From Thermoplasmata archaeon (GTDB lineage: Archaea; Thermoplasmatota; Thermoplasmata; Lutacidiplasmatales; UBA184), in the NCBI GenBank assembly GCA_030044105.1, contig JASHWL010000160.1, forward strand, positions 1-5,190: a stretch of DNA of 5,190 bases, in the 5' to 3' direction. This document shows positions 1 through 5,190 of the stretch, piece by piece. Each line of letters opens with the position of its first letter. Position 1 is the stretch's first letter. Position numbers and translations under genes: made by a program. The notes under the pieces were generated by a model. The model was not told the DNA's origin. It made no database searches and saw only the letters and a list, made by a program, of their open reading frames with translations.

Positions 1-540
1 GGTGGCGGCGAGGACCGCGGCCGACGGCGGCATGAGGTAGAAGAGCCCGATCAGCGAGAACACCGGCTGCAGCAGCGCCGGGGCGAGCGAGGCCGCATGG
101 TTCGGCCGCGAGAGGCCGTAGAGGCTGATCTGCCGGAACCACAGCGCCGGGCCCGCCAGGAACGCGCCGAGGTACAGGAGGCCCGGGGTGGGACCGGGCC
201 AGGCGGCCAGGGCGCCGCGCCAGACCGCCGCGAGCGGCACCTGGATCACGAGCACGGTCAGGGACAGGAAGATCGCGCGCCGGTACTCGAGCCGGCCCCC
301 GAACGCGGCCGCGACCGGCGACGTCAGGAACGCCGCGAGGAGCGCGGGGATCCCCCAGGCGAGCAGGAACCCTTCGGCGAACCGGTCGAGGTTCGGGGCC
401 CACATCAGGGCGGCGAGGATCGCGCTCAGACCGAGGATCGCCGCGATCGCGACCGGGGGGCTCGGGGCGCGGAAGAGCAGGCTGGTCTGCCGGGCCGTCG
501 GCTCGGTCGAGGTCGGCCCGACCGCGGGACCGCTAGCCAC
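1..540 (-). CDS. Polytopic membrane protein, N-terminal part, probable DUF2070 family (cut by window edge)
   Basis: The frame is open for 180 codons from a GTG at 540 to the window edge, so the C-terminus is missing. After a polar leader of about 23 residues it has roughly five hydrophobic segments, near residues 30-48, 57-72, 89-106, 120-135 and 152-170, which indicates an integral membrane protein. The pattern of an FRxPSPP-like entry, a WGIPALLAAFLTSP segment and a GGRLEYRRAIFLSL stretch recalls archaeal DUF2070 membrane proteins. That assignment is from memory of the family and is tentative; the function is unknown. The GTG start overlaps the last 8 bases of the GGGPS gene (GTGGCTAG) in a different frame, and a perfect GGAGGT lies upstream at 557-552, so it is the third gene of a coupled operon. 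Its position after two lipid enzymes suggests, without proving, a membrane or envelope role. Confidence 0.8.
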   Translation of the reverse strand, partial: MASGPAVGPTSTEPTARQTSLLFRAPSPPVAIAAILGLSAILAALMWAPNLDRFAEGFLLAWGIPALLAAFLTSPVAAAFGGRLEYRRAIFLSLTVLVIQVPLAAVWRGALAAWPGPTPGLLYLGAFLAGPALWFRQISLYGLSRPNHAASLAPALLQPVFSLIGLFYLMPPSAAVLAAT

Positions 541-1297
541 GGTGGCGCCGGACCTCCTCGAGGATCTCCCGGAACCCTCCGCCCAGGCCCTGCTCCTCGG
601 TCACGGTGCCGGTCACCAGGATCTGGGCGCCGGCATCGAGCAGCGCGCGGGCGTCGGCCCCGCTGCGGATCCCGCCGCCGACGATCAGGGGTACCGTGAG
701 CGCGTCGCGGACGGCCCGGACCATCGGCGCCGGCACCGGCTCCGGCGCGCCCGAACCGGCCTCGAGGTAGACGAGATGCATTCCGAGCAGCTCCGCCGCG
801 AGGGCGTAGCCGGACGCCCCTTCGAGGTCGTCGCGGGGCACCGGATCGACCTGGCCCACCTCCCCGACGCGCATCCCCGGCGCGATCACGAGGTAGCCGA
901 GCGGGATCGGCTCGAGGTGCATCGCGCGGACCGCCGGCGCGGCGCGGGCGTGGGCCCGGATCACGAGGTCGAGGTTCCGGGAGTTGAGGAGGCTCATGAA
1001 CAGGACCGCGTCCGCGTCGGGGGTGAGCGAGCCGGGTCCTTCCGGGAAGATGATCACCGGCACGTCCACGGCGCCCCGGATGGCCCGGGCGGCTGCGCCC
1101 ATCCCGTCGCGCGAGATGCCGGTCGATCCCCCGAGGAGGATCGCGTCGCTGCCCAGATCGACCGCGCCCCGCGCGATGCCCGCGGCCTTCTCGCCGGGCG
1201 ACTTGTCCGGGTCGATGAGCGTGAAGTGGACGGCCCCGCGCTCGAGCCGGCGGGCGATGTGCTGCTCGACCCGTCCCGGAGGGCGCGCACCGGTCAC
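533..1297 (-). CDS. Geranylgeranylglyceryl phosphate synthase (GGGPS)
   Basis: This 254-residue TIM-barrel prenyltransferase joins geranylgeranyl diphosphate to sn-glycerol-1-phosphate, the first ether bond of archaeal lipids. Visible family motifs in order are LIDPDK (27-32, with the Mg-binding Asp29), GGSTG (56-60), FPEGPGSLTPDADA (84-97), FMSLLNSRN (100-108), EPIPLGYLVIAPG (129-141), YLEAGSGAPEPVP (177-189), VGGGIRSG (206-213) and the phosphate-site GT at 230-231. Length and motifs fit the GGGPS/PcrB family; the FMSLLNS segment suggests the group II type common in methanogens and Thermoplasmata. The frame is open back to 1474, but the extra 59 residues are low-complexity and overlap the DGGGPS gene. 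The GTG at 1297 shares GTGA with the DGGGPS stop, has GGTGG at 1309-1305 before it, and gives the normal family length. It is probably translated by coupling to the upstream gene. Confidence 0.95.
   Translation of the reverse strand: MTGARPPGRVEQHIARRLERGAVHFTLIDPDKSPGEKAAGIARGAVDLGSDAILLGGSTGISRDGMGAAARAIRGAVDVPVIIFPEGPGSLTPDADAVLFMSLLNSRNLDLVIRAHARAAPAVRAMHLEPIPLGYLVIAPGMRVGEVGQVDPVPRDDLEGASGYALAAELLGMHLVYLEAGSGAPEPVPAPMVRAVRDALTVPLIVGGGIRSGADARALLDAGAQILVTGTVTEEQGLGGGFREILEEVRRHRG
552..557 (-). promoter_or_regulatory. Shine-Dalgarno site for the membrane-protein gene
   Basis: Read on the minus strand this is GGAGGT, a full match to the anti-Shine-Dalgarno end of 16S rRNA. It lies inside the last codons of the GGGPS gene, 11 bases before the GTG at 540. 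The spacing is somewhat long, but this is the best such match seen in the window. It decides the choice of the overlapping GTG as start of the downstream gene. Confidence 0.6.
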
Positions 1298-2142
1298 CGG
1301 AACGCCACCGCCAGGAAGGCGAACAGGGCGACCGTCATCGCGACCTTGCTCATCGACTGCTCCCAGTGGAGCCGGCGCGGCAGATAGGCGACCGACACCG
1401 CGAACACCGCGTCCGCGGCGAGGACCAGGCCGAGGTACATAATCCCCGCGACCGAGGCGGGGGCGACGAACCACAGGAGCGGGACGAAGCTGAGGGCGAT
1501 CGCGACGCCGACGGCCCCCCGGGCGACGCCTCCGGCGAAGGGCAGTCCGCGGGCCTGGGGCAGCGTCGTCCGGCCGACGTCGCCGGCGACGTCCTCCATG
1601 TCCTTGATGACCTCGCGGCTCAGCGTCGCCAGGAACGCCATCGCCGCGAACGGGGCGAGCACGAGCGGGTTCCCGGCCGCGGCGGCCCCGTACAGGAAGA
1701 CCAGTCCGGTGAGCAGGGCGACCGTCAGGTTGCCGACGAACCCGCGGGCCTTCAGTCGGAGCTCGTAGCCGAGCAGCGATCCGACCGCGACGGCGAGGAT
1801 GAGGCCCACGAGCGGCTCGCGGAGCGCCACCGGGATCGCGACCTCGATCCCGGCGACGAAGAGGCCGATGGCGAGGATGCGGGCCGCGCCGGGCGAGATC
1901 GCTCCGGTGACGAGCGGCCGGTCCGGGTGGTTCACCCGGTCGCCCTCCCGATCGAGGAGATCGTTGAGCACGTTCCCGCCGGCCGTGACCAGCGCGGTCG
2001 AGGCCGCGGCCAGCACGAGGTAGACCCAGAACCCGAACGGAAGGGTGATGCCCGCGCCCCGGGCGGCGAGTCCCCCGACGATCGTCCCGACGAACGAGAC
2101 CCCGAGGTTGCCGACCCGCACCAGGCGCAGGACCGGATGCAC
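1294..2142 (-). CDS. Digeranylgeranylglyceryl phosphate synthase, UbiA prenyltransferase family
   Basis: This 282-residue membrane prenyltransferase of the UbiA superfamily probably adds the second geranylgeranyl chain to GGGP, giving DGGGP. Two Asp-rich diphosphate/Mg-binding motifs are visible: NDLLDREGD (60-68, D61/D64/D68), followed by NHPDRPLVTG, and KDMEDVAGD (180-188, D181/D184/D188). Between them, YELRLKARGFVGNL (126-139) matches the usual UbiA loop pattern. About eight or nine hydrophobic segments cover the chain. The frame is open to an ATG at 2268, but that extension is polar and crosses the promoter region. The GTG at 2142 starts directly at the conserved HPVLRLVRVGN segment and lies about 28 bases from a TATA-like box, fitting a leaderless mRNA. 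It is the first gene of the operon and overlaps GGGPS by 4 bases, and that partner makes DGGGPS more likely than a quinone or heme prenyltransferase. Confidence 0.92.
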   Translation of the reverse strand: MHPVLRLVRVGNLGVSFVGTIVGGLAARGAGITLPFGFWVYLVLAAASTALVTAGGNVLNDLLDREGDRVNHPDRPLVTGAISPGAARILAIGLFVAGIEVAIPVALREPLVGLILAVAVGSLLGYELRLKARGFVGNLTVALLTGLVFLYGAAAAGNPLVLAPFAAMAFLATLSREVIKDMEDVAGDVGRTTLPQARGLPFAGGVARGAVGVAIALSFVPLLWFVAPASVAGIMYLGLVLAADAVFAVSVAYLPRRLHWEQSMSKVAMTVALFAFLAVAFR

Positions 2143-2166
2143 GCGCGCCGATGGCGGGCCCGTTCG

Positions 2167-2174
2167 CTTTAACG
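2167..2174 (-). promoter_or_regulatory. TATA-like box for the lipid operon
   Basis: On the minus strand this reads CGTTAAAG, preceded by the purine-rich GAGAGGAA, which could serve as a B-recognition element. Its centre is about 28 bases from the GTG at 2142, the normal distance from an archaeal TATA box to the transcription start. This implies a leaderless transcript starting at or next to the DGGGPS start codon. The match to the TTTAWA consensus is imperfect, but it is the only AT-rich patch on this side of the region. Confidence 0.5.
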
Positions 2175-2220
2175 TTCCTCTCGAGCGGGAGGCCGACCGG
2201 TCCGGGTTACCCTCGGGCCC

Positions 2221-2241
2221 GCGGCCCCTTATATTGGCCGC
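2221..2241. repeat. Inverted repeat flanking the M16 TATA box
   Basis: A GCGGCC arm (2221-2226) and its exact reverse complement GGCCGC (2236-2241) sit on either side of the TATA element, separated by 9 bases. A repressor bound here would cover the TATA box. Six-base G/C arms are easily found by chance in DNA this GC-rich, so an operator role is only a possibility. Confidence 0.3.
2228..2235 (+). promoter_or_regulatory. TATA box for the M16 peptidase pair
   Basis: CTTATATT stands out in GC-rich surroundings and closely matches the archaeal TATA consensus. Its centre is about 27 bases before the ATG at 2259, so transcription should begin at or beside that codon, giving a leaderless mRNA. This also argues against the longer open frame that begins upstream of this box. 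Confidence 0.75.
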
Positions 2242-2258
2242 CGTGTCGGGCAGGAACG

Positions 2259-3575
2259 ATGGTCCCATCGCCGAGCGCCCGACCGCGCGTCCGCTCCTTC
2301 CGCCTCGAGAACGGGCTCCGCGTGCTGCTGGCCCCGGAGGCCGCCAGCCCGACCGCGAGCGTGTGGGTGTGGTACGGTGTCGGCTCGAAGAACGAGCACC
2401 CGGGGATCACCGGCGCCTCGCACTGGGTCGAGCACATGCTGTTCCAGGGCTCGCCCCGGTACGGCAAGGGCCAGATGGACCGGGCCGTGATCCGGGTCGG
2501 CGGCGAGCTCAACGCGTTCACCGACACGGACTACACCGCCTACTTCTCGACCGTGCCGCGCGAGCACGTCGGCGTGCCGCTCGACATCGAGGCGGACCGG
2601 ATGACCCGCGCGCTGCTGCTCGATCCCGAGGTCGAGCGGGAGCGCACCGTGATCTACTCCGAACGAGAGGGCAACGAGAACTCGCCCGAGTTCCGCGTGA
2701 GCGAGGAGATCCTCGAGCTCGCGTTCCGGATCCACCCGTACCGGTGGGACGCGCTCGGCTACCGCGCGGACATCGAGCACCTCACGCCGCAGCAGTTGCG
2801 CGAGTACTACCACCAGTATTACGGCACGCACAACGCCGTGCTCGTGGTCGCCGGCGGTTTCGAGCCCGAGGGGATGGAGCGGACCGTGCGCGAACGGTTC
2901 GCGCCGCTGCCGGAGGGCGGGGAGGACGTGCGGGTCGCCGCCGTCGAGCCGCCGCCGAACGGGGAGCGCCGGGCCGAACTCTCCGGGCCGGGCACGACGC
3001 CCTACCTCGAGATGGCGTGGCGATCTCCGGCGTTGCGTGACGCGGCGACCCCCTCGATGCTCGTCCTCGACGCGGTCCTCGGTGGCGAGGTGCCGATGTT
3101 CTCGGCGCTCGCGATGCGACGCGGGGCGGAGCATCCGGCGTCCCGGCTCTATCGGGCGCTCGTGGACCCGGGACTCGCCGTGCGCGCCGGATGCAGCTGG
3201 CATCCCCAGGAGTATCCCGGCCTGTTCTCGATCGCCGCGCTCGCGGCGCCCGGCGTCGCCCTCGACCGCATCGAGGAACGGATCGACCGGGAGATCGCAC
3301 GCATCCAGCGGACCGGACCAACCCCCGTCGAGATGGATGACGCGCGGACGAAGTTCCAGCGGGGTGCCGCGCTCGCGTACGAGGGGGCCTCGCGCACCGG
3401 CTTCCGGCTCGGGTACTTCGCCACCGTCGCGCCGGACGGCTTCGAGCAGCGACTGCTGGCGGCCCTTACGCGCGTCACCGCACGCGAGGTCCGGGATCGC
3501 GCCCGGGAACTGTTCCGGCCCGAGGCCCGGATCGTCGTCCGCTACACGCCGCACGGGGGGGCCGGCGATGACTGA
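2259..3575 (+). CDS. M16B zinc peptidase, catalytic (HxxEH) subunit
   Basis: This 438-residue protein has the usual two-domain M16B length. The inverted zinc motif HxxEH is intact at 55-59 (HWVEH, inside GASHWVEHMLFQGS), with Glu58 as catalytic base and His55/His59 as zinc ligands. The expected third ligand, Glu135 in VIYSE, lies 76 residues after His59, the spacing of mitochondrial processing peptidase beta. GELNAFTDTDYTAYF (82-96) is the typical substrate-strand region. The C-terminal half holds SRLYRALVDPGLAV (295-308), but the Arg/Tyr pair of the family is replaced by Leu301 and Val308. No signal peptide is seen, so it is probably cytoplasmic. The frame is open from 2151, but the ATG at 2259 sits about 27 bases after the TATA box and starts just before the conserved FRLENGLRVLL. 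It probably acts as a heterodimer with the next gene's product. Substrates are unknown; degradation of peptides or unfolded segments is likely from the family. Confidence 0.92.
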   Translation: MVPSPSARPRVRSFRLENGLRVLLAPEAASPTASVWVWYGVGSKNEHPGITGASHWVEHMLFQGSPRYGKGQMDRAVIRVGGELNAFTDTDYTAYFSTVPREHVGVPLDIEADRMTRALLLDPEVERERTVIYSEREGNENSPEFRVSEEILELAFRIHPYRWDALGYRADIEHLTPQQLREYYHQYYGTHNAVLVVAGGFEPEGMERTVRERFAPLPEGGEDVRVAAVEPPPNGERRAELSGPGTTPYLEMAWRSPALRDAATPSMLVLDAVLGGEVPMFSALAMRRGAEHPASRLYRALVDPGLAVRAGCSWHPQEYPGLFSIAALAAPGVALDRIEERIDREIARIQRTGPTPVEMDDARTKFQRGAALAYEGASRTGFRLGYFATVAPDGFEQRLLAALTRVTAREVRDRARELFRPEARIVVRYTPHGGAGDD

Positions 3576-4854
3576 CGGCGAGACGCCGCTCCGGCTCGAG
3601 CCGGTCGCGCGGGTGGGCGGGCTCGAAGTGGTCCGCCAGCCGGCGCCGGAAGGCGCCCCCACCTTTGCCGCGACCTACCTCACCGCGGCGGGCTGGGGAT
3701 TCGACCCGAAGGGACGGGAGGGCACCGCGCGCCTGGTGAACCAGCTGGCGGTCAGCGCGGCCGGTCCGTGGGGCCGCGTCGAGCTCGCACGGCGTCTCGA
3801 TCGGGCCGGCGGCAGTTTGCAGGTCGACACGAGCCCGGAGACCGCCGAGATCTCCGTGTGGGGTCCGCGCGACGCGTGGGAGCCGCTGCTCGAGATCCTC
3901 GCCGCCAGCGTGCGCCGGCCCCGCTTCGAAACGGAGGACCTCGCCCGGGCCGTCCGACAGCTTCGCGAGCGACAGCTCCGCGAGCGGAGCCACCCCGGCA
4001 GTCGGGCCCACGCCGAAGTGTTGCGCGCGATCTTCCCGGAAAACCATCCGTACCGGAGCAGCGGACTCGGCGACGCGCGCTCGGTGGCCCGCATCTCACG
4101 GGCCGGCCTGCTGGATTTCCATCGCGAGCGGTACGGGGGTGCGGGAGCCCAGCTCGTGGTCACCGCCCCGGCCGGCGCGGCCGCGATCGAGCGGGCCGTG
4201 CGGAAGCACTTCTCCCGAATGAGCGAAGCCTCCCGCGATCCCCTCCGATTGCCTCCCATGCCCCGGGCGGCCCCCCGCCGCGTCGAGGTCGACCTCCCGG
4301 GGCACTCGCAGGTCGAGGTCCGGGTCGCGGGTCCCTCGGTCCCTCAGGCCGCGCCCGAGTACCCCGCGGGCTACCTCGCCAATCAGGTCCTCGGAGGTCG
4401 CCCCCTGATCTCGCGATTGTTCCAGAACGTGCGCGAACAGACCGGGCTCGCCTACGGCGCGTCCAGCCATCTCGAAACGCTCCGCCAGGGCGGCTGGTGG
4501 GTCGCGGGCGCGGGCACCGGCGCGGATCGGTGGACCAAGGTCGTGCCGCTGGTCGAGCGCGAGGTCGCACGCCTGCGGGACCAGTCGGTGCCGGACGAGG
4601 AACTGACGACCGTCCGCGAGAGCGCGATCGGTGAGATCCCCCTCGGCCTCGAGTCGACGGCGGAGGCGCATCAGCTCGCGGTCGACGTCGTCTACCACGG
4701 GATGCCCGCCGACTTCTGGCTGACCTGGCCGGGAAAGCTCCGCGCGATCCGGCCGGACGAGGTGCGGGCGGCGTCCGGCCGCGTGTTCGACCGCAACCGG
4801 TCGGTGACCGTGGTGGTCGGGCCCCTCTCGGCCGGACCCTCCCACCCGCGTTAG
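3568..4854 (+). CDS. M16 peptidase-like protein, non-catalytic partner subunit
   Basis: This 428-residue protein has the M16 fold but no zinc site: where HxxEH should be it has RLVNQ (55-59, in GTARLVNQLAVSA). The C-terminal half carries the conserved SRLFQNVREQTGLAYGASS (282-300), including Arg289 and Tyr296, the R/Y pair that in split M16 enzymes contacts substrate in the catalytic subunit's active site. VELARRLDRAGGSLQVDTSPET (71-92) and WEPLLEILAASVRRPRF (104-120) are typical of the N-terminal domain. It is therefore likely to be the regulatory or recognition half of a heterodimer with the upstream peptidase, as in mitochondrial MPP alpha/beta and bacterial two-gene M16B pairs. The ATG at 3568 overlaps the upstream stop (ATGACTGA, 8 bases). 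A run of seven G at 3555-3561 could act as a weak ribosome-binding site through G-U pairing, so coupled translation in roughly equal amounts is expected. No signal peptide is seen. Confidence 0.9.
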   Translation: MTDGETPLRLEPVARVGGLEVVRQPAPEGAPTFAATYLTAAGWGFDPKGREGTARLVNQLAVSAAGPWGRVELARRLDRAGGSLQVDTSPETAEISVWGPRDAWEPLLEILAASVRRPRFETEDLARAVRQLRERQLRERSHPGSRAHAEVLRAIFPENHPYRSSGLGDARSVARISRAGLLDFHRERYGGAGAQLVVTAPAGAAAIERAVRKHFSRMSEASRDPLRLPPMPRAAPRRVEVDLPGHSQVEVRVAGPSVPQAAPEYPAGYLANQVLGGRPLISRLFQNVREQTGLAYGASSHLETLRQGGWWVAGAGTGADRWTKVVPLVEREVARLRDQSVPDEELTTVRESAIGEIPLGLESTAEAHQLAVDVVYHGMPADFWLTWPGKLRAIRPDEVRAASGRVFDRNRSVTVVVGPLSAGPSHPR

Positions 4855-4872
4855 GCAGCCCGGACGGCCGGC

Positions 4873-4891
4873 GGTGAAATACCGACTCACC
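4873..4891. repeat. Short inverted repeat upstream of the ribbon-helix-helix gene
   Basis: GGTGA (4873-4877) and TCACC (4887-4891) are reverse complements separated by 9 bases. The pair ends 8 bases before the TATA box in the 73-base region between the M16 partner gene and the small regulator. It could be an upstream operator or activator site, or a chance match. It has no U-rich tail, so it is unlikely to be a terminator. Confidence 0.25.
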
Positions 4892-4892
4892 A

Positions 4893-4908
4893 ATACGCAC
4901 TTATACGC
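4893..4908 (+). repeat. Direct repeat ATACGC, 10-base period, overlapping the TATA box
   Basis: ATACGC occurs at 4893-4898 and again at 4903-4908, exactly 10 bases apart, or about one helical turn. The second copy overlaps the TATA box of the small regulator gene. Ribbon-helix-helix dimers commonly bind tandem short motifs on one face of the helix, so this could be the operator for the gene just downstream. With only two copies, chance is a serious alternative. Confidence 0.3.
4900..4907 (+). promoter_or_regulatory. TATA box for the ribbon-helix-helix gene
   Basis: CTTATACG is an archaeal TATA-like element within the least GC-rich stretch of this end of the window. Its centre is about 25 bases before the ATG at 4928, slightly short but compatible with a leaderless or nearly leaderless mRNA. 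It shares its first six bases (CTTATA) with the TATA box at 2228-2235. The gene is therefore probably transcribed separately from the M16 pair. Confidence 0.6.
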
Positions 4909-4927
4909 CTACCCCGTGCCGCCGCGC

Positions 4928-5185
4928 ATGCGGCCTCAGCCCCGAACCGAGGTGCCCGCGCAAGGGATGCTCCGGAAGAACATCACCATCACGCAGGAGG
5001 AGGAGGACTTCCTCCGCCGTCACCCCGAGATCAACCAGAGCGCGCTGTTCCGCCAGATCGTGGAGAGCCTGATGCTCGCCGAGCGGAGCCCGTCGGTCGC
5101 GTCGACGCAGCAGGTCCGCCTCGGCAAGGCGGTCTACCGGTCCGGCGCCATCATGTTCCAGAAGCCGAACGAGAAGCAGAAGTAG
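4928..5185 (+). CDS. Small ribbon-helix-helix DNA-binding protein
   Basis: This 85-residue basic protein has a ribbon-helix-helix (CopG/Arc-like) core. The strand is RKNITIT (16-22), helix A is about QEEEDFLRRHP (23-33), the turn is EINQ (34-37), and helix B is SALFRQIVESLMLAE (38-52). Alternating Lys17, Asn18 and Thr20 residues would face the DNA groove, and the protein should dimerise. A Pro-rich N-terminal arm (1-13) precedes the core, and a basic tail of about 33 residues (53-85) containing VRLGKAVYRSGAIMF follows; I recognise neither. The frame is open from a GTG at 4874, but that start lies upstream of the TATA box, so the ATG at 4928 is preferred. An ATG at 4967, just before the strand, is an alternative. 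The role is probably transcriptional regulator or nucleoid-type DNA binder. It could be an antitoxin, but no toxin gene is visible before the window ends 5 bases after its stop. Confidence 0.8.
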   Translation: MRPQPRTEVPAQGMLRKNITITQEEEDFLRRHPEINQSALFRQIVESLMLAERSPSVASTQQVRLGKAVYRSGAIMFQKPNEKQK

Positions 5186-5190
5186 GCGGC

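Noticed and set aside
188..1387. 399-codon plus-strand open frame across the GGGPS and membrane-protein genes
   Set aside because: It is antisense to GGGPS, whose motifs are unmistakable. The product is low-complexity and spans two real genes.
1298..1474. 59-residue N-terminal extension of GGGPS
   Set aside because: It would overlap DGGGPS by about 180 bases, has no family similarity, and the GTG at 1297 gives the normal length.
1366..2172. 268-codon plus-strand open frame opposite DGGGPS
   Set aside because: The product is almost entirely charged and Gly-rich with no fold signature, and it mirrors the hydrophobic codons of the membrane enzyme on the other strand.
2151..2258. 36-residue N-terminal extension of the catalytic M16 subunit, possibly a signal peptide
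   Set aside because: The TATA box lies inside it at 2228-2235, so the region is unlikely to be transcribed; the segment also lacks a proper hydrophobic core.
2143..2268. 42-residue N-terminal extension of DGGGPS
   Set aside because: It would be translated from sequence upstream of the TATA-like box and would run through the divergent promoter region.
2229..3662. 477-codon open frame on the minus strand opposite the first M16 gene
   Set aside because: It is antisense to a gene with clear catalytic motifs. Its translation is rich in Arg, Gly, Pro and His with no domain pattern, typical of shadow frames in GC-rich DNA.
4855..4899. Transcription terminator after the M16 pair
   Set aside because: There is no T-rich tract on the plus strand, and the only inverted repeat has 5-base arms with no following U run.
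4874..4927. 18-residue N-terminal extension of the ribbon-helix-helix protein from a GTG at 4874
   Set aside because: The gene's TATA box (4900-4907) falls within it, so the downstream ATG at 4928 fits better.
4928..5185. Toxin-antitoxin system
   Set aside because: The ribbon-helix-helix fold suits an antitoxin, but no adjacent small toxin gene is visible and the upstream neighbour is an M16 subunit.

Overview
The window looks archaeal, with a GC content of very roughly 70%. The evidence is two successive enzymes of archaeal ether-lipid synthesis, geranylgeranylglyceryl phosphate synthase (GGGPS) and digeranylgeranylglyceryl phosphate synthase (DGGGPS, UbiA family), plus TATA-box promoters about 25-28 bases upstream of start codons with almost no room for a 5' leader. 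The lineage cannot be fixed from the sequence. A GC-rich member of the Thermoplasmatota or another euryarchaeal group is my best guess, and it is inference only.

Layout: bases 1-2142 hold a leftward three-gene unit. In transcription order these are DGGGPS (2142-1294), GGGPS (1297-533) and a polytopic membrane protein (540-1, cut by the window edge) that resembles the archaeal DUF2070 family. The reading frames overlap by 4 and 8 bases, so translation is probably coupled. Bases 2143-2258 form a 116-base divergent promoter region with one TATA box for each direction. Bases 2259-4854 hold two rightward M16-type peptidase-fold genes that overlap by 8 bases (ATGACTGA). The first carries the HxxEH zinc site. 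The second has lost it but carries the Arg/Tyr pair of the C-terminal half that the first lacks, so together they read as a split heterodimeric M16B peptidase. Bases 4855-4927 are a short promoter region, followed by a small ribbon-helix-helix DNA-binding protein (4928-5185).

The leftward unit would build the archaeal membrane lipid core: glycerol-1-phosphate plus two geranylgeranyl chains, added in consecutive steps by co-translated enzymes. The M16 pair shares the intergenic control region with the lipid operon, but nothing in the sequence ties the two functions together. The small regulator has its own promoter with short repeats around the TATA box that could be an autoregulatory operator. 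No RNA genes, mobile elements, CRISPR arrays or clear terminators are visible.
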